In this document: one piece after another, positions 1 to 7,618 of the stretch | How the letters are laid out: the number at the start of each line of letters is the position of its first letter | Numbering within the stretch: position 1 is the first letter of the stretch | From: an uncultured Clostridia bacterium | GTDB taxonomy: Bacteria; Bacillota; Clostridia; Christensenellales; Borkfalkiaceae | DNA length: 64,000 nucleotides | Assembly: GCA_947631465.1 (NCBI GenBank) | Contig: CANRLK010000001.1 | Span: forward strand, 1 to 64,000 | Reading direction: 5' to 3' | Position numbers and translations under genes: made by a program | Notes under the pieces: generated by a model | Seen by the model: the letters and a program-made list of their open reading frames with translations, nothing else | The model's database searches: none | What the model was told of the DNA's origin: nothing

Positions 1-132
1 GTCTTTTCCCTTGCGCCCCTTTCAAAGCGCAAGAGTAAAAACTTCGTTCTTGCTATGCAGTTGTCAATCTGCGGAAGCCCGTCGAAAGACGGACACTTTC
101 CCGCATTGAGGTTGCCCTTTTTGCGAGACAGC
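1..132 (-). ncRNA. Candidate structured RNA or mRNA leader, cut by the left edge
   Basis: No convincing reading frame is present. A clear promoter (139-167) points leftward and predicts a transcript starting at about 132 and running off the window. The transcript can form a hairpin with stems TGCGG/CCGCA and CCGTC/GACGG (around 70-107), a hairpin CAAGA/TCTTG (about 33-55) and a hairpin CTTGCGC/GCGCAAG near the edge. This packing of helices suggests a structured RNA or a riboregulated leader. I could not match it to a known class; a 6S-like RNA or a leader of a gene beyond the edge are both possible. Confidence 0.35.
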
Positions 133-138
133 TTACTT

Positions 139-167
139 ATATTAGCACACCCAAAATGTTTCGTCAA
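139..167 (-). promoter_or_regulatory. Sigma-A type promoter for the left-edge RNA
   Basis: On the minus strand the -35 is TTGACG (162-167) and the -10 is TAATAT (139-144), with a 17-base spacer. The start point is predicted near 132, reading toward position 1. Confidence 0.55.
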
Positions 168-278
168 GCGATTTTTGCGGAAATTTCGGACTTTTTTCGG
201 AATTTTACAGGGAATTTCCCCGAAATTTTCCTTTCATAAGATTTTCTAAGAGCAAAACGCGTCAAATCTCCCCGCTTT

Positions 279-1118
279 TTACACCCCGATCTCGTGAAAA
301 TACCGAAGATAGCTCTTCTTGCAATAATCGCAGACTTCCTCGTCCTTTGCGGGCTCGCCCGAAAAGGAATACGCTCCGTTCACCCGCCAGCCGTTCAAAA
401 TGCCGATGCGGATCGCGTCCTTCGGGCAGGCAAAACTGCAACCCATGCAGCCCGCGCAGTTTTTCCCGAACTTCGGCTTGCCGTCCTTCATCCCGATGTT
501 CCCCTGCGGACAGACGCGCGCGCACTTCCCGCACGACACGCATTCCTTCGTCACCTTGAACCTTCTCCCGATCGCCTTCATGGCGGGATGCTCGATCCGA
601 AGCACGAACGACACGAGCCTTCTTATAGGTCCGTTCGAAAATACCTTCCCTTCGCCCTTTTCAAGGCTCTCCGCGTCGGACAAGGCCCGCTTTTCCGCCG
701 CCAACTCCATGCGCGCCGCCATGCCGTCCGAATGACGGAATATTATATTGTATGGCATGACGTAAAAAAGCTCCCCCTTGACGTCATACCCCCGCCGCCG
801 CAAAATGCGCTTGGGCAAGATCCCCGAGGCATGGTTGAAGCCGAGCGGCTCGCCCGAAGTCCGAAGCAAAAAGCAGGGCTTTTTACCCCCTTTGGGCATC
901 GTTTTCAAAAACCGCAAAACGGGCGCGGGCGCGTTGAACGCATGGACGGGATAACAGACGACGATCTCGTCAAACTCCTCCGTTTTCGCAAAACTCTCCT
1001 CGGCGGCGATCGGAAAGATCTCCGCGGTATGTCCGTTTCTTTGAAGTTCCTCTTTGAGCTTTTCCGTGACGCGCAGGGTATTTCCCGTGCCCGAAAAACA
1101 ATAGAATGCGATCTTCAC
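279..1118 (-). CDS. EFR1-family flavodoxin/ferredoxin fusion protein
   Basis: The 279-residue protein starts with a flavodoxin-like domain carrying an FMN phosphate-binding motif SGTGNT (residues 9-14). It ends with a bacterial ferredoxin domain holding two CxxCxxCxxxCP clusters (about residues 193-235), the signature of two [4Fe-4S] centres. Such proteins shuttle electrons in the cytoplasm of anaerobes; the partner is unknown. The start overlaps the end of the upstream epimerase gene by four bases (ATGA type), so the two are co-transcribed and probably translationally coupled. A role linked to the epimerase reaction is possible but not shown. Confidence 0.85.
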   Translation of the reverse strand: MKIAFYCFSGTGNTLRVTEKLKEELQRNGHTAEIFPIAAEESFAKTEEFDEIVVCYPVHAFNAPAPVLRFLKTMPKGGKKPCFLLRTSGEPLGFNHASGILPKRILRRRGYDVKGELFYVMPYNIIFRHSDGMAARMELAAEKRALSDAESLEKGEGKVFSNGPIRRLVSFVLRIEHPAMKAIGRRFKVTKECVSCGKCARVCPQGNIGMKDGKPKFGKNCAGCMGCSFACPKDAIRIGILNGWRVNGAYSFSGEPAKDEEVCDYCKKSYLRYFHEIGV

Positions 1119-2665
1119 GGCGCGCTCCTTTCCATATGCGCCTTTCCGTCTGCGCCGAGATCATAGCGCATATTCTCGTCCTTGCCGTGGCTGTCGTACC
1201 AGACCTGCGCATAAAAGGGGTTGTCCTTGGCGAGGCGGTCGAAGTCCCAAGGGGTGGGCTGACCGCAGATGGGACACCAATGTCCCGCGCGCAAGATCGT
1301 GAGCGGGCTCGACTCGAAAATGTGCCCGTCATGGCATTGCCATTGCAGTTTTTGATAGGCATCCCCCTTTTTCATGGACGCGGAGAGACACTTCCCCCCG
1401 CGGAAGAGCGCAGCCTCGCGCATGTCCGCGATGGTCCACTCGCCCATGGGTTTGCTCTCGTCGTAGCCGTGGGAAAGATAGTTGCGCTCCCGTTTTGCCT
1501 TTTCCGCGTCGCGCATTTCGTCATAGTCCCCGAAATCGCCCTTTGCGATGAGTTTGACTTCGCTCCACTTTTGGGGAAGCCGTTTGACCGCTTCGCGCCC
1601 GCCGAAATACGCCTGCACGCGCGCTTCGTCCCCGTTTTTGACCCATCTTCTCGGGGAATTGGGATGATTTAGAAGCCGCTTGAACAGGAACAGGTCGATG
1701 AGCTTTGCGGGGACGATCTTGGCAAGCGCGAAGATCTTGTGTCTGCGTCCGATCTCCTTCCAATACTCCTCGACGCCGTCGCGCTCGTAGGCGAAATAGC
1801 TTTGCAGTTCGTCGCCGTCCAAATACCAGAGCCCGTGAAAGTTTCGGCTCGCGAGCCAATCGGGCTTGAAGAACTTCTCCGCAGAGCCCCCGATGAGCCG
1901 AAAGCCGTCGCGGAAGGTATCGTAGCCCGTGTCTCTGCCCGCTCTGCCCGCGCCGATGTTGTAGACATTGTTCCAAAAACTTTCGATCTTGCCCTCGCAC
2001 TCGCGCTTCACAAGTTGTTTGATGAGATACCCGCTGTCGCGCGAACTGACCCATTCGAGCGGGGCATTGAGCGCGGTATGGAACATGAGCCCGTCGCTCA
2101 CGTTGTCGTTGAGCATGTTGGGGTGGAGCATTGCGGTCTGGCGGAGCACGGCGAACCGCCTGAGCCCCGCTTCGAGCACATACCGTTCGCCCGCAAGCTT
2201 GTGCATGGCATAGGCGTCGAACGGGCTCACGAGGAGCGGGTCGCCCACTCTGCCCCACGGGTGCTTTTCGTTACGGTTGCCGTAGAGGGCGACGGTGGAG
2301 ATATGCACATACGCGGGCTGGGGATTTTGCGCCTTGACGGCGTTCACAAGAGCGATCGCACCGCATTGGTTGCATTCATAGCTGTCGATGAAGCTCGCAT
2401 CCGAGCGGGGCGGGATGACCGCCGCCATGTGGACGACGAGATCGACGCCGCAAACGAGCTGTTTGCAAAGTTCCTCGTCTGCGACCGTGCCGCGCAGGAC
2501 CTCGATCCGCGCGCCGTAGCGTTTTTTATATTGGGTTTCGAGTTTATCGTTTTTCTTTTTCTTGGTCAAAAGGACGCGGACCAGCTCCACTTCTTGAAGT
2601 TCCATGGTTTGAAGGAGGGCTTCTCTGCCCATATTGCCGCTCGTGCCCGTCATTGCGATCTTCAT
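1115..2665 (-). CDS. NAD-dependent epimerase/dehydratase with C-terminal zinc-ribbon extension
   Basis: The 516-residue protein opens with a Rossmann motif TGTSGNMG (about residues 7-14) and has a YxxxK catalytic pair in YAMHK, placing residues 1-330 in the extended short-chain dehydrogenase family that acts on nucleotide sugars. The last 100 residues are unusual: cysteines and histidines in CHDGH and CPIC look like a treble-clef or zinc-ribbon domain. The substrate cannot be told. A GAGGAAG ribosome site precedes the ATG, and a strong promoter lies at 2697-2725. It is the first gene of a two-gene operon with the downstream EFR1 ferredoxin. Confidence 0.75.
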   Translation of the reverse strand: MKIAMTGTSGNMGREALLQTMELQEVELVRVLLTKKKKNDKLETQYKKRYGARIEVLRGTVADEELCKQLVCGVDLVVHMAAVIPPRSDASFIDSYECNQCGAIALVNAVKAQNPQPAYVHISTVALYGNRNEKHPWGRVGDPLLVSPFDAYAMHKLAGERYVLEAGLRRFAVLRQTAMLHPNMLNDNVSDGLMFHTALNAPLEWVSSRDSGYLIKQLVKRECEGKIESFWNNVYNIGAGRAGRDTGYDTFRDGFRLIGGSAEKFFKPDWLASRNFHGLWYLDGDELQSYFAYERDGVEEYWKEIGRRHKIFALAKIVPAKLIDLFLFKRLLNHPNSPRRWVKNGDEARVQAYFGGREAVKRLPQKWSEVKLIAKGDFGDYDEMRDAEKAKRERNYLSHGYDESKPMGEWTIADMREAALFRGGKCLSASMKKGDAYQKLQWQCHDGHIFESSPLTILRAGHWCPICGQPTPWDFDRLAKDNPFYAQVWYDSHGKDENMRYDLGADGKAHMERSAP

Positions 2666-2696
2666 GATCTTCCTCTTTCGCGCTTTTTATAAACAA

Positions 2697-2725
2697 AGTA
2701 TATTATTTTTCTTCGCGCTTGTCAA
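2697..2725 (-). promoter_or_regulatory. Sigma-A promoter of the epimerase-ferredoxin operon
   Basis: The -35 is TTGACA (2720-2725) and the -10 is TATACT (2697-2702), with a 17-base spacer, 32 bases before the start codon. Confidence 0.7.
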
Positions 2726-2783
2726 CCATGTAACCCTTCGATATGACAAATTTCATCAAAACTGCCGCCGCTTTCTTATGAAA

Positions 2784-2819
2784 GGAGCTCCGTTTCAGCT
2801 TTTGCGCAAACGGAGCTCC
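2784..2819 (-). terminator. Inverted repeat after the GNQ-repeat lipoprotein gene
   Basis: A perfect 12-bp stem GGAGCTCCGTTT (2784-2795) and AAACGGAGCTCC (2808-2819) lies 18 bases after the lipoprotein stop, followed on the minus strand by a short T-rich run. Its core resembles the terminator at 5238-5276. Confidence 0.55.
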
Positions 2820-2837
2820 ATTTGATCTTTTATGATC

Positions 2838-4838
2838 TTATTCGATCTCCCCTGTAACCGTTTCGTACTCGACCTTCTCCAAAAGATGGAAGAACTCCAC
2901 CGTGTCCCACATTGAACCGCTGCAATACAAGGATCCTTTCGAAACAGAAAGATCGCAAAACACTTGGGGCAATTCGAACTCACGCTTTAAGGAGAATCCA
3001 GAATCCGTTTCCTCTTCGTAAAAGATCTTCCCGTTCTCGTCAATGCCTGCCTCGATCCCCTGCTCTTTCAAATACTTGACGCACGAGTCCGCAGTCATTG
3101 TCTGTAAAATTTCGATCGTTTCGTACGAGAAGAGAGAGACCGTCTTTTCGAAATTTAATTCCGGGAAACGTTCGCTTTCCAGCTTAACGGTAACTTTTTC
3201 GTCCGCGACGATCAAGGTCACGGTACAGGCATCTCGGATAACAAATTCCTTTTCTCCGTCGTTTGAGATCAAAGAAAGATCGTATTTCGTGCTCAAATTG
3301 CAATCCTTCACCCTTTGACCCAAGTCAACTTTCATGCCGCTCAGATCTTGAAGTTCAACCGTATTCTCTTGGGGATAAAATTCCGCTTTGACCTTGATCG
3401 TTCCTTCGAACTCATCGTCTTTTCTCGAATTGCCGATCTTGCAATCGTAGACCAACTCGATCTTATCGAGCTTTTTATCTTCATTAAAAAGGCAATTCAA
3501 AAGCAACTTTCGATCGGAGATCTCGCCGTCATTGCATCCTAAGAGGTCTTTGAGAGTTTTTTCCAACGCCCCGATCAAGTTCGCTTCGAGCTCCTCCTGC
3601 ATTTCTTCCCAATTCTGCTCGATCTCTTTTTGCGTCGCCTCGACTCCAAACATTTCCTTTAAGACATCGGAGACGGTCATCGCGCCGAACATCCCGTCCT
3701 CGTCCGTCATCTTTTTGAAGAAGGTTTTATCGTTGAGCAGTCGTTTGAAATAATCGAATGCCATTTCCCCGTCGTTCGGATCGGGAATATTTTCTTTCAT
3801 TCTTTCATACTCTCTTTCGCTTCCAGCGGCTGTCACAAACAACGCAGCTTCCAAGCCTTCCTTTGCGGTGATTCCGCTGAGCAATGTTTGCAAAATTTTA
3901 CTCGCTTGTTTTTGCTCCATAAGCGCGCTTAGAGCAGTCTTTTCGATATCAATCGACTGTAAGATCTCCTTCCCTTCCCGCAAAGCCTTTTCGAACACGC
4001 CCTTCCCGCCGAAAATCTCTGTGGAAAGCAAAAATCCCGTTTCCGTTTTATAAAAAGATGCTCCAGAATAAATCGCTATATTTGTAAGAAGTTTTTCCCC
4101 TGCGGGAACGCAACGGAAAAAAGGCGAAAAATCGTTTCCGCTGTATCTTTTGAATGGATATTCTTGGCGCTTTGCTTCCATCTCTTCCCATGAGATTTCT
4201 CGGGATTCTTGAACATTGTTAAGTTCGGACATATATTTGACATCGTCCCGTTCATAACTGACGCCGTAACTTGCAGTGCACATTGTGCCGTTTTCAGAGT
4301 CCGTCAAACATTCTCTTTGCATGATTTTTCCGTCGTTGAAATTGGTTTCGAGATCCGCCAATATGTCAAACACGGTCTCCCTGCTCACACCGACGTCCTT
4401 CATCTCGCCCACGCCCTGCGCATAAAACCCCATTTCATAATGTCCCCTCGCGCCCTTCATCTTGGGTTGCATACTCAAAATCAAAGCGTTTTGCGTCGCT
4501 TCATCTTCGATCTTATCGCCCGTCTTATATGTAGGCTCTTTCTCTCCACCCTGTTCGCCTTGGTTTCCTTGATTCCCTTGATTTCCTTGATTCCCTTGAT
4601 TGCCTTGATTGCCTTGATCCCCTTGGTTTCCATGATCCCCTTGATTGCCTTGATCCCCTTGGTTTCCTTGATTCCCTTGGTTTCCCTGATTTCCCTGATT
4701 TCCTTGATTGCCTTGATTCCCCTGTTCCCCTTGTTCCTGCTCGGGAACATGGCCTTCCTCGTCGCAGCCGACAAGGACGCCAAAAACGCCGAAAGTCATC
4801 ACAGTAGCAAGAAAAATACTTAAAAGTCTCTTTTTCAT
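2838..4838 (-). CDS. Large lipoprotein with a GNQ tripeptide repeat
   Basis: The 666-residue protein has a lipoprotein signal peptide ending in LVGC (Cys 25), so it should be lipid-anchored on the outer face of the membrane. Residues 40-96 are 19 GNQ-like tripeptides forming a flexible hydrophilic stalk; the remaining 570 residues match no family I know. The start at 4838 follows an AGGAG site; an upstream in-frame ATG at 4874 lies within the promoter and is unlikely. A second protein of the same design is encoded at 41496-43298. Transcription is from a consensus promoter whose spacer holds an operator, so the adjacent XRE regulator probably represses it. Confidence 0.8.
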   Translation of the reverse strand: MKKRLLSIFLATVMTFGVFGVLVGCDEEGHVPEQEQGEQGNQGNQGNQGNQGNQGNQGNQGDQGNQGDHGNQGDQGNQGNQGNQGNQGNQGNQGEQGGEKEPTYKTGDKIEDEATQNALILSMQPKMKGARGHYEMGFYAQGVGEMKDVGVSRETVFDILADLETNFNDGKIMQRECLTDSENGTMCTASYGVSYERDDVKYMSELNNVQESREISWEEMEAKRQEYPFKRYSGNDFSPFFRCVPAGEKLLTNIAIYSGASFYKTETGFLLSTEIFGGKGVFEKALREGKEILQSIDIEKTALSALMEQKQASKILQTLLSGITAKEGLEAALFVTAAGSEREYERMKENIPDPNDGEMAFDYFKRLLNDKTFFKKMTDEDGMFGAMTVSDVLKEMFGVEATQKEIEQNWEEMQEELEANLIGALEKTLKDLLGCNDGEISDRKLLLNCLFNEDKKLDKIELVYDCKIGNSRKDDEFEGTIKVKAEFYPQENTVELQDLSGMKVDLGQRVKDCNLSTKYDLSLISNDGEKEFVIRDACTVTLIVADEKVTVKLESERFPELNFEKTVSLFSYETIEILQTMTADSCVKYLKEQGIEAGIDENGKIFYEEETDSGFSLKREFELPQVFCDLSVSKGSLYCSGSMWDTVEFFHLLEKVEYETVTGEIE
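4551..4721 (-). repeat. Nine-base coding minisatellite (GNQ repeat)
   Basis: About 19 tandem copies of a 9-base unit encode Gly-Asn-Gln variants (GNQ, GDQ, GDH). Copy number is likely to change by slippage without breaking the frame. Confidence 0.85.
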
Positions 4839-4872
4839 TTCAAATCTCCTTTGATATTTTATCTTTGGTTGC

Positions 4873-4901
4873 ATTATAATCTAATTAAAATTAGAAGTCA
4901 A
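4873..4901 (-). promoter_or_regulatory. Consensus sigma-A promoter of the lipoprotein gene
   Basis: The -35 is TTGACT (4896-4901) and the -10 is TATAAT (4873-4878), with a 17-base spacer. The spacer contains operator 4881-4894, the classic position for repression by occlusion. Confidence 0.75.
4881..4894. promoter_or_regulatory. Operator 1, CTAAT-N4-ATTAG
   Basis: A 14-bp inverted repeat lies between the -35 and -10 of the lipoprotein promoter. An identical half-site arrangement recurs 31 bp away at 4912-4925. It is probably bound by the neighbouring XRE protein. Confidence 0.6.
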
Positions 4902-4911
4902 GCGATTTGGA

Positions 4912-4925
4912 CTAATTATTATTAG
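4912..4925. promoter_or_regulatory. Operator 2, CTAAT-N4-ATTAG
   Basis: This is the second copy of the 14-bp inverted repeat, 31 bp (three helical turns) from operator 1. It overlaps a possible -10 (TAGAAT, 4923-4928) of the XRE gene, which suggests autoregulation. Confidence 0.6.
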
Positions 4926-4935
4926 AATTTTGACT

Positions 4936-5157
4936 ATGCAGGTTTATGATAGGAATGCCTTTGGGGAAAGACTGAAACTGCTACGGACGGAACGAGAACT
5001 CGGGCAAAACGCTCTCGCAAAGGAAATCGATGTGAGCAATGCGTCGATCAGCCTTTGGGAAACGGGGAAACAGCTCCCCTCGGCGGAAGCCGTTTTTAAG
5101 ATCGCGACCTTCTTCAATGTCTCCTCGGACTATTTGCTCGGACTCAAAGATTGGTGA
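4936..5157 (+). CDS. XRE-family helix-turn-helix repressor
   Basis: The 73-residue protein is a single HTH domain of the Cro/CI type: a helix-turn-helix spans roughly residues 24-45 (QNALAKEIDVSNASISLWE), and the C-terminus SSDYLLGL is typical of small SinR-like regulators. It should act as a DNA-binding dimer. The ATG at 4936 is chosen although a TTG six bases earlier is also open; no Shine-Dalgarno site precedes either, and a -10-like TAGAAT ends seven bases before the ATG, so the message may be leaderless. It is divergent from the GNQ lipoprotein gene, and the two CTAAT-N4-ATTAG operators between them make that gene its probable target. A strong terminator follows. Confidence 0.85.
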   Translation: MQVYDRNAFGERLKLLRTERELGQNALAKEIDVSNASISLWETGKQLPSAEAVFKIATFFNVSSDYLLGLKDW

Positions 5158-5237
5158 TCGATCAAACTTTCAAAAATCTCAAATCGCGTAGAATGCGGGA
5201 TGGATTCTACGGATCTCCCTGCACCACTCTCTTAAAC

Positions 5238-5279
5238 AGGAGCACCGTTTGCGCAATTTGCGCAAACGGTGCTCCTTTT
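5238..5279 (+). terminator. Intrinsic terminator of the XRE gene
   Basis: A perfect 17-bp stem (5238-5254 with 5260-5276) and a five-base loop are followed by TTTT. The stem begins AGGAGCACCGTTTGCGC. A separate 8-bp hairpin CGTAGAAT/ATTCTACG lies at 5187-5211. Confidence 0.75.
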
Positions 5280-5324
5280 CTTTTCAATCCTTCTTCAATT
5301 CAATCCTTTATAACTCGACCTTCT

Positions 5325-7493
5325 TCAACTGCGTTTTTTCATCGTCAAAGAGATCCGGTTCTTCTTTTCGTCCACTTCCTTGACGTACACCGTCACGACG
5401 TCCCCCACCGACAAGACCTCGGACGGGTGCTTGATGAATCTGTCGCTGATCTCCGAAATATGCACGAGTCCGTCTTGATGGACGCCGACGTCTACGAACG
5501 CGCCGAAGTCGATGACGTTCCGCACCGTGCCGCGAAGTTCCATCCCGGGCTTCAAGTCGGAGATCTTCATGACGTCCGTTCTCAAAACGGGGGCGGGAAG
5601 CTCGTCGCGCGGGTCGCGCCCCGGCTGTTTGAGCTCGCGCGCCACGTCGAACAGCGTCGCAAGCCCCACGCCGCATTCCTTCGCCGCTCGCTCCTCGCCG
5701 TAGGTATGCAATTTTTCCATGAGATGTCCCAAATTGCCCGCCCGAACGTCCGCTTCCGTATATCCGCAGAGGGCGAGCAGTTTCTCCGCCGCCGCATACG
5801 ACTCGGGATGGACCGCCGTATTGTCGAGCACCTCTTTGCTCTCGGGCACGCGCAAAAAGCCCGCGCACTGCTCAAACGCCTTCGCGCCGAGCTTGGGCAC
5901 TTTCAAAAGCTGCCGTCTCGACGTGAAATGCCCGTTCTCCTCGCGGTACTTGACGACACTCGCCGCCACGCCCGCATTCAATCCCGAAACGCGCGCAAGC
6001 AGGGGCGCGGAAGCCGTGTTGAGATCCACCCCCACCGCGTTCACGCAGTCCTCGACCACCCCGTCAAGCGTCTGCGAAAGCCGCTTCTCGGGCATGTCAT
6101 GCTGATATTGCCCCACGCCGATGCTCTTCGGGTCGATCTTGACGAGTTCCGCGAGCGGGTCTTGCAGCCGCCTTGCGATCGAGACCGCTGAGCGCAAATT
6201 GACATCAAAATCGGGAAACTCCTCCGCGGCGAGCTTGCTCGCCGAATACACCGACGCCCCCGCCTCGCTCACGATCGCATAGCTCACGCCCGCCTTGGGG
6301 TCGAGTTCCTTCAAGAGTTCCACCGTCATCGACTCCGTCTCGCGGCTCGCCGTTCCGTTGCCGATCGCAATATGCTTGACCTTATGCTTTTCAATGAGCT
6401 TTTTAAGCGTATCGATACACTCCCGTTTCTTTTTATCGCCGAAGGTCGGGTAGACGACCGTCGTTTCGAGCACCTTGCCCGTTCCGTCCACGACTGCCAC
6501 CTTGCAGCCCATCCGATACCCGGGGTCGAGCCCCATCGTCACAAACCCCTTGACGGGCGGCTGCATGAGCAGCGGGCGCAAATTGAGCGCAAACTGTCCG
6601 ATCGCCCCCTCCGAGGCGCTGTCCGTCAAGATCGCGCGCACTTCCCGCTCCAAAGAAGGCGCAAGAAGCCGATCGTACCCGTCCTCCGCCGCCGACCTTA
6701 CAAACTCCGTCGCCGCGCAGTCTGGCTTTTTCAAGACAATGCGGCAAAGAGCCGCAAGCGCGCTGTCCCTGTCCGCTTCTACGCTCACCTTCAAGATCTC
6801 CTCGCGCTCGCCGCGGTTGATCGCCAGCACTTGATAGCCCTGCACCTTCCCCACGAACGCGCGGAAGCGGTAATAGTTGGAATAGACCGAATCCTCTTGC
6901 CCCTTCTTTGCCGCCGAAGAGACGAGATCGGCGCGCGAAAGCCAAAACTCCCGCAGCTTTCCGCGGACGAGCGCGTCGTCCGAAATATTTTCCGCGATGA
7001 TGTCCCTTGCCCCCGCGAGCGCGTCCTCCACCGACTCCACGCCCTTTTCCGCATCGACATAGTCCTTTGCGGCGTTCTCGGGCGCGGGACAATCCTGAGC
7101 CTGCGCATAGAGTAGGTCCGCCAAGGGCTCTAAGCCCTTCTCCCGCGCGATCGTCGCACGCGTTCTGCGCTTTTGTTTATAAGGACGGTACAAATCCTCG
7201 ACCGCGGCGAGGGTCTCCGCCTCATCGATGGACGCTTCGAGCTCCTTCGTGAGCTTCCCCTGTCCCTCGATGGACTTCTTGACTTCCGCTTTGCGCTCTT
7301 CGAGGTTTTTGAGGTATTGAAGCCGATCTGCGAGCAGGCGGATGGTCTGGTCGTCCATCGAGCCGTGCATCTCCTTGCGGTAGCGGGCGATGAACGGAAC
7401 GGTGTTGCCCTCTTCGAGCAGCGTCGCGACGTTGCGCACATATTCTTCCTTCTTGTCGAGCTCCTTTGCGAGCTTTTGTATCACATCTTGCAT
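5325..7493 (-). CDS. tex: Tex-family RNA-binding transcription accessory protein
   Basis: The 722-residue protein has the full Tex layout: N-terminal helical Tex domain, a YqgF/RNase H-like fold (starting around TMGLDPGYRMGCKVAVVDG), a helix-hairpin-helix region (SGLNAGVAASVVKYREENG) and a C-terminal S1 domain (GMELRGTVRNVIDFGAFVDV). Tex proteins bind nucleic acid and affect transcription and stress survival. The ATG at 7493 follows GGAGG at seven bases; the ORF extends upstream to 7553, but through the promoter. It is a single-gene unit with its own promoter, converging on the XRE gene. Confidence 0.95.
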   Translation of the reverse strand: MQDVIQKLAKELDKKEEYVRNVATLLEEGNTVPFIARYRKEMHGSMDDQTIRLLADRLQYLKNLEERKAEVKKSIEGQGKLTKELEASIDEAETLAAVEDLYRPYKQKRRTRATIAREKGLEPLADLLYAQAQDCPAPENAAKDYVDAEKGVESVEDALAGARDIIAENISDDALVRGKLREFWLSRADLVSSAAKKGQEDSVYSNYYRFRAFVGKVQGYQVLAINRGEREEILKVSVEADRDSALAALCRIVLKKPDCAATEFVRSAAEDGYDRLLAPSLEREVRAILTDSASEGAIGQFALNLRPLLMQPPVKGFVTMGLDPGYRMGCKVAVVDGTGKVLETTVVYPTFGDKKKRECIDTLKKLIEKHKVKHIAIGNGTASRETESMTVELLKELDPKAGVSYAIVSEAGASVYSASKLAAEEFPDFDVNLRSAVSIARRLQDPLAELVKIDPKSIGVGQYQHDMPEKRLSQTLDGVVEDCVNAVGVDLNTASAPLLARVSGLNAGVAASVVKYREENGHFTSRRQLLKVPKLGAKAFEQCAGFLRVPESKEVLDNTAVHPESYAAAEKLLALCGYTEADVRAGNLGHLMEKLHTYGEERAAKECGVGLATLFDVARELKQPGRDPRDELPAPVLRTDVMKISDLKPGMELRGTVRNVIDFGAFVDVGVHQDGLVHISEISDRFIKHPSEVLSVGDVVTVYVKEVDEKKNRISLTMKKRS

Positions 7494-7512
7494 GGGTTTG
7501 CCTCCGAGCTGA

Positions 7513-7541
7513 ATTTTATCACAAGCGCGGCTTTTTTTCAA
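7513..7541 (-). promoter_or_regulatory. Sigma-A promoter of tex
   Basis: The -35 is TTGAAA (7536-7541) and the -10 is TAAAAT (7513-7518), with a 17-base spacer. Confidence 0.6.
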
Positions 7542-7553
7542 GAAAAAAAGCAC

Positions 7554-7584
7554 AAAAAAACGGGCAAGAAATTGATCCTGCCCG
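7554..7584 (-). terminator. Intrinsic terminator of the HtrA-like gene
   Basis: The stem CGGGCA/TGCCCG (7579-7584 with 7561-7566) is followed on the minus strand by seven T residues. It separates the protease gene from tex. Confidence 0.7.
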
Positions 7585-7618
7585 AAATTTTTTATCCCGT
7601 ATGAAGTTTTATCCCTTC

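Noticed and set aside
4551..4721. Possible CRISPR array in the regular 9-base repeats
   Set aside because: The units are contiguous and in frame with a lipoprotein; there are no spacers.
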